Below are positions 21,247-22,672 of a stretch of 22,672 nt of DNA, one piece after another (within the stretch, counting starts at the first letter, position 1; the number at the start of each line of letters is the position of its first letter). This DNA comes from XYD1-FULL-44-32 sp964433715 (GTDB taxonomy: Bacteria; Patescibacteriota; Minisyncoccia; Phycocordibacterales; XYD1-FULL-46-19). The stretch lies in contig CAYSSL010000007.1 in the NCBI GenBank assembly GCA_964433715.1, positions 1-22,672 of the forward strand, written 5' to 3'. A model generated the notes under the pieces. The model was not told the origin of the DNA. It ran no database searches and saw nothing but the letters and a program-made list of their open reading frames with translations. Both the position numbers and the translations under genes were made by a program.

Positions 21247-22370
21247 AAATCTTATTCACCGGTGGCGGAACCGGCGGACATTTCTACCCGATTATTGCTG
21301 TCGCCCAAGAGTTGCGTACAGTTATATATGAAAAAAAATTGCTCGGCACAAAATTTTATTTTATGTCCGATCATCCCTACAACGAAAAACTATTATCAGA
21401 AAATGAGATTGTTTTTGTAAGTGCGCCATCGGGCAAGTGGCGTCGTTATTTTTCCTTCCTTAATTTTAGCGACATATTTAAACTACTATACGGAATTATG
21501 GTGGCAACTTGGAAATTATTTTGGATATATCCCGATATTATTTTCTCTAAAGGTGGTTATGCGGCTGTTCCGGCCACAGTAGCCGCTCGAATTTTGGGTA
21601 TACCGCTGTTTATTCACGAGTCGGACTCTCGCCCGGGCCGAGCCAATCTTTGGGCTGGCAAATTTGCCAACCGAATTGCCGTATCTTACCCCAGCGCGGC
21701 TGAATTTTTTCCTAAAGAAAAAACCGCTGTTATTGGTAATCCCTTGCGTCGTGATGTTTTAAACCCAATTCCTGAGGGGGCGGCTAAATTTTTACACTTG
21801 GAAGAAAATCTACCTATTATTTTAGTTTTAGGTGGTTCATTGGGAGCACAAACAATCAATAATGTAATTTTAGAAACCCTGCCTCAACTGATTGAAAAAT
21901 ATCAAATTATTCACCAGACCGGAAAAAATAATTTTGATGATATTCAAAGTCGCTCGTCGGTAATTTTACAAAATATTGAACACAAGGGTCGTTACCAAGT
22001 TTTTCCTTATTTAAACGATTTGGCTATGCGTATGGCGGCGGGTATTTCCAGTTTAGTCGTTACGCGAGCAGGCTCTGCTATTTTTGAAATTGCCCATTGG
22101 CACATACCATCTATTATCATCCCTATCCCCGAAGAAGTAAGCCACGACCAACGGACCAATGCTTTTACCTATGCTCGCTCAGGTGGAGCGGTGGTGGTAG
22201 AAGAAAACAATTTGTCTCCATCGGTACTCATATCAGAAGCCGATCGGATTCTTTCCAGTTCAGAAACTATAGAAAAAATGAAAGCTGGCGCTATCAGCTT
22301 TGCTCGACCCGATGCTGGGCGAAAAATTGCCGAAGAAATAATAAAGATTGTTTTACCACATGAAGACTAA
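21243..22370 (+). CDS. murG: UDP-GlcNAc:lipid I GlcNAc transferase (MurG)
   Basis: MurG adds GlcNAc to lipid I to make lipid II on the inner face of the membrane. The 375 residues are a GT-B fold. The N-terminal glycine-rich loop is GGGTGGHFYP (7-16). FSKGGYAAVPATVAARIL and IHESDSRPGRANLWAGKFA follow. The C-terminal half has LVLGGSLGAQTINNVIL, VTRAGSAIFEIAHW and the sugar-binding DQRTNAF. Length is slightly above average. It is translationally coupled to ftsW and overlaps the next gene by 11 bases. Confidence 0.97.
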   Translation: MKILFTGGGTGGHFYPIIAVAQELRTVIYEKKLLGTKFYFMSDHPYNEKLLSENEIVFVSAPSGKWRRYFSFLNFSDIFKLLYGIMVATWKLFWIYPDIIFSKGGYAAVPATVAARILGIPLFIHESDSRPGRANLWAGKFANRIAVSYPSAAEFFPKEKTAVIGNPLRRDVLNPIPEGAAKFLHLEENLPIILVLGGSLGAQTINNVILETLPQLIEKYQIIHQTGKNNFDDIQSRSSVILQNIEHKGRYQVFPYLNDLAMRMAAGISSLVVTRAGSAIFEIAHWHIPSIIIPIPEEVSHDQRTNAFTYARSGGAVVVEENNLSPSVLISEADRILSSSETIEKMKAGAISFARPDAGRKIAEEIIKIVLPHED

Positions 22371-22672
22371 TATTGTTACCCGCTTTGCCCCTAGTCCTAC
22401 CGGACTCTTGCATGCCGGCAACTACCGCACGGCCGTTTTTTCGTATTTATTTGCCCGCCAAAATGGTGGCAAGTTTATTTTGCGTATTGAAGATACCGAC
22501 AGGGAGCGAAGCAAACCCGAATACGAAGCTAATATTTTAGAGTCACTCGCTTGGCTTGGTTTAGACTTTGACGAGAAGTACCGCCAGTCCGAAAATGCGC
22601 CCCTTCACCGCGAATATTTAGAGAAAATGATTGCCTCGGGCCACGCCTATATTTCCAAAGAGACTCCAGCTA
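22360..22672 (+). CDS. gltX: Glutamyl-tRNA synthetase, N-terminal part (3' end outside window)
   Basis: The first 104 codons of a class I Glu/Gln-tRNA synthetase, starting MKTNIVTRFAPSPTGLLHAG. The HIGH-type motif reads HAGN (18-21). It continues LRIEDTDRERSKPEYEANIL and LESLAWLGLDFDE, the pattern of bacterial GluRS rather than GlnRS. The ATG at 22360 lies inside the last codons of murG, giving an 11-base overlap in another frame and suggesting coupled translation. The KMSKS motif and anticodon domain lie beyond the window. Confidence 0.95.
   Translation, partial: MKTNIVTRFAPSPTGLLHAGNYRTAVFSYLFARQNGGKFILRIEDTDRERSKPEYEANILESLAWLGLDFDEKYRQSENAPLHREYLEKMIASGHAYISKETPA

Noticed and set aside
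1..22672. CRISPR arrays, tRNA genes, insertion sequences or phage genes
   Set aside because: I looked for direct repeats with regular spacing, cloverleaf patterns, transposase or phage protein patterns and saw none.

Overview
The window reads as a chromosomal segment of a Patescibacteria (CPR) genome, most likely from the Parcubacteria side. This is inferred from small divergent housekeeping proteins, trimmed tRNA synthetases, genes packed on one strand, and an almost complete lack of Shine-Dalgarno sequences. Every recognisable gene is on the + strand except one small lipoprotein gene.

Layout. Bases 2-610 hold the 3' end of alaS, stopping right after the editing domain. Bases 682-3197 hold an FtsA/PilM-like actin-fold protein and a single-pass membrane protein. 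Bases 3256-7257 are a translation/transcription operon (infA, rpmJ, rpsM, rpsK, rpsD, rpoA, rplQ, rplM, rpsI) closed by a strong palindromic terminator. Next come a membrane-anchored protein of unknown function and the chaperone set grpE-dnaK-dnaJ (7343-11568). A free-standing structured RNA gene (about 11612-11764) lies between dnaJ and trpS. trpS, an ABC exporter half-transporter and aspS follow (11796-16031). A second RNA gene (about 16112-16280) precedes scpA. A GC-richer lipoprotein cassette on the minus strand lies between scpA and scpB. The window ends with a cell-wall block: a D,D-carboxypeptidase gene, mraY, ftsW, murG and the start of gltX.

How it works together. The window covers protein synthesis (ribosomal proteins, IF-1, four aminoacyl-tRNA synthetases), transcription (RNAP alpha), folding (GrpE/DnaK/DnaJ), chromosome organisation (ScpA/ScpB) and peptidoglycan synthesis (MraY, FtsW, MurG, carboxypeptidase). 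Predicted promoters often place the -10 box only 7-11 bases before the start codon, which suggests leaderless mRNAs.

The least explained material is non-coding: two promoter-to-terminator RNA genes with extensive secondary structure. One has a chain of mutually exclusive hairpins and a loop complementary to the start region of the nearby lipoprotein mRNA. The other contains both a perfect Shine-Dalgarno sequence and its complement. The lipoprotein cassette itself looks like an insertion into an otherwise conserved gene pair.
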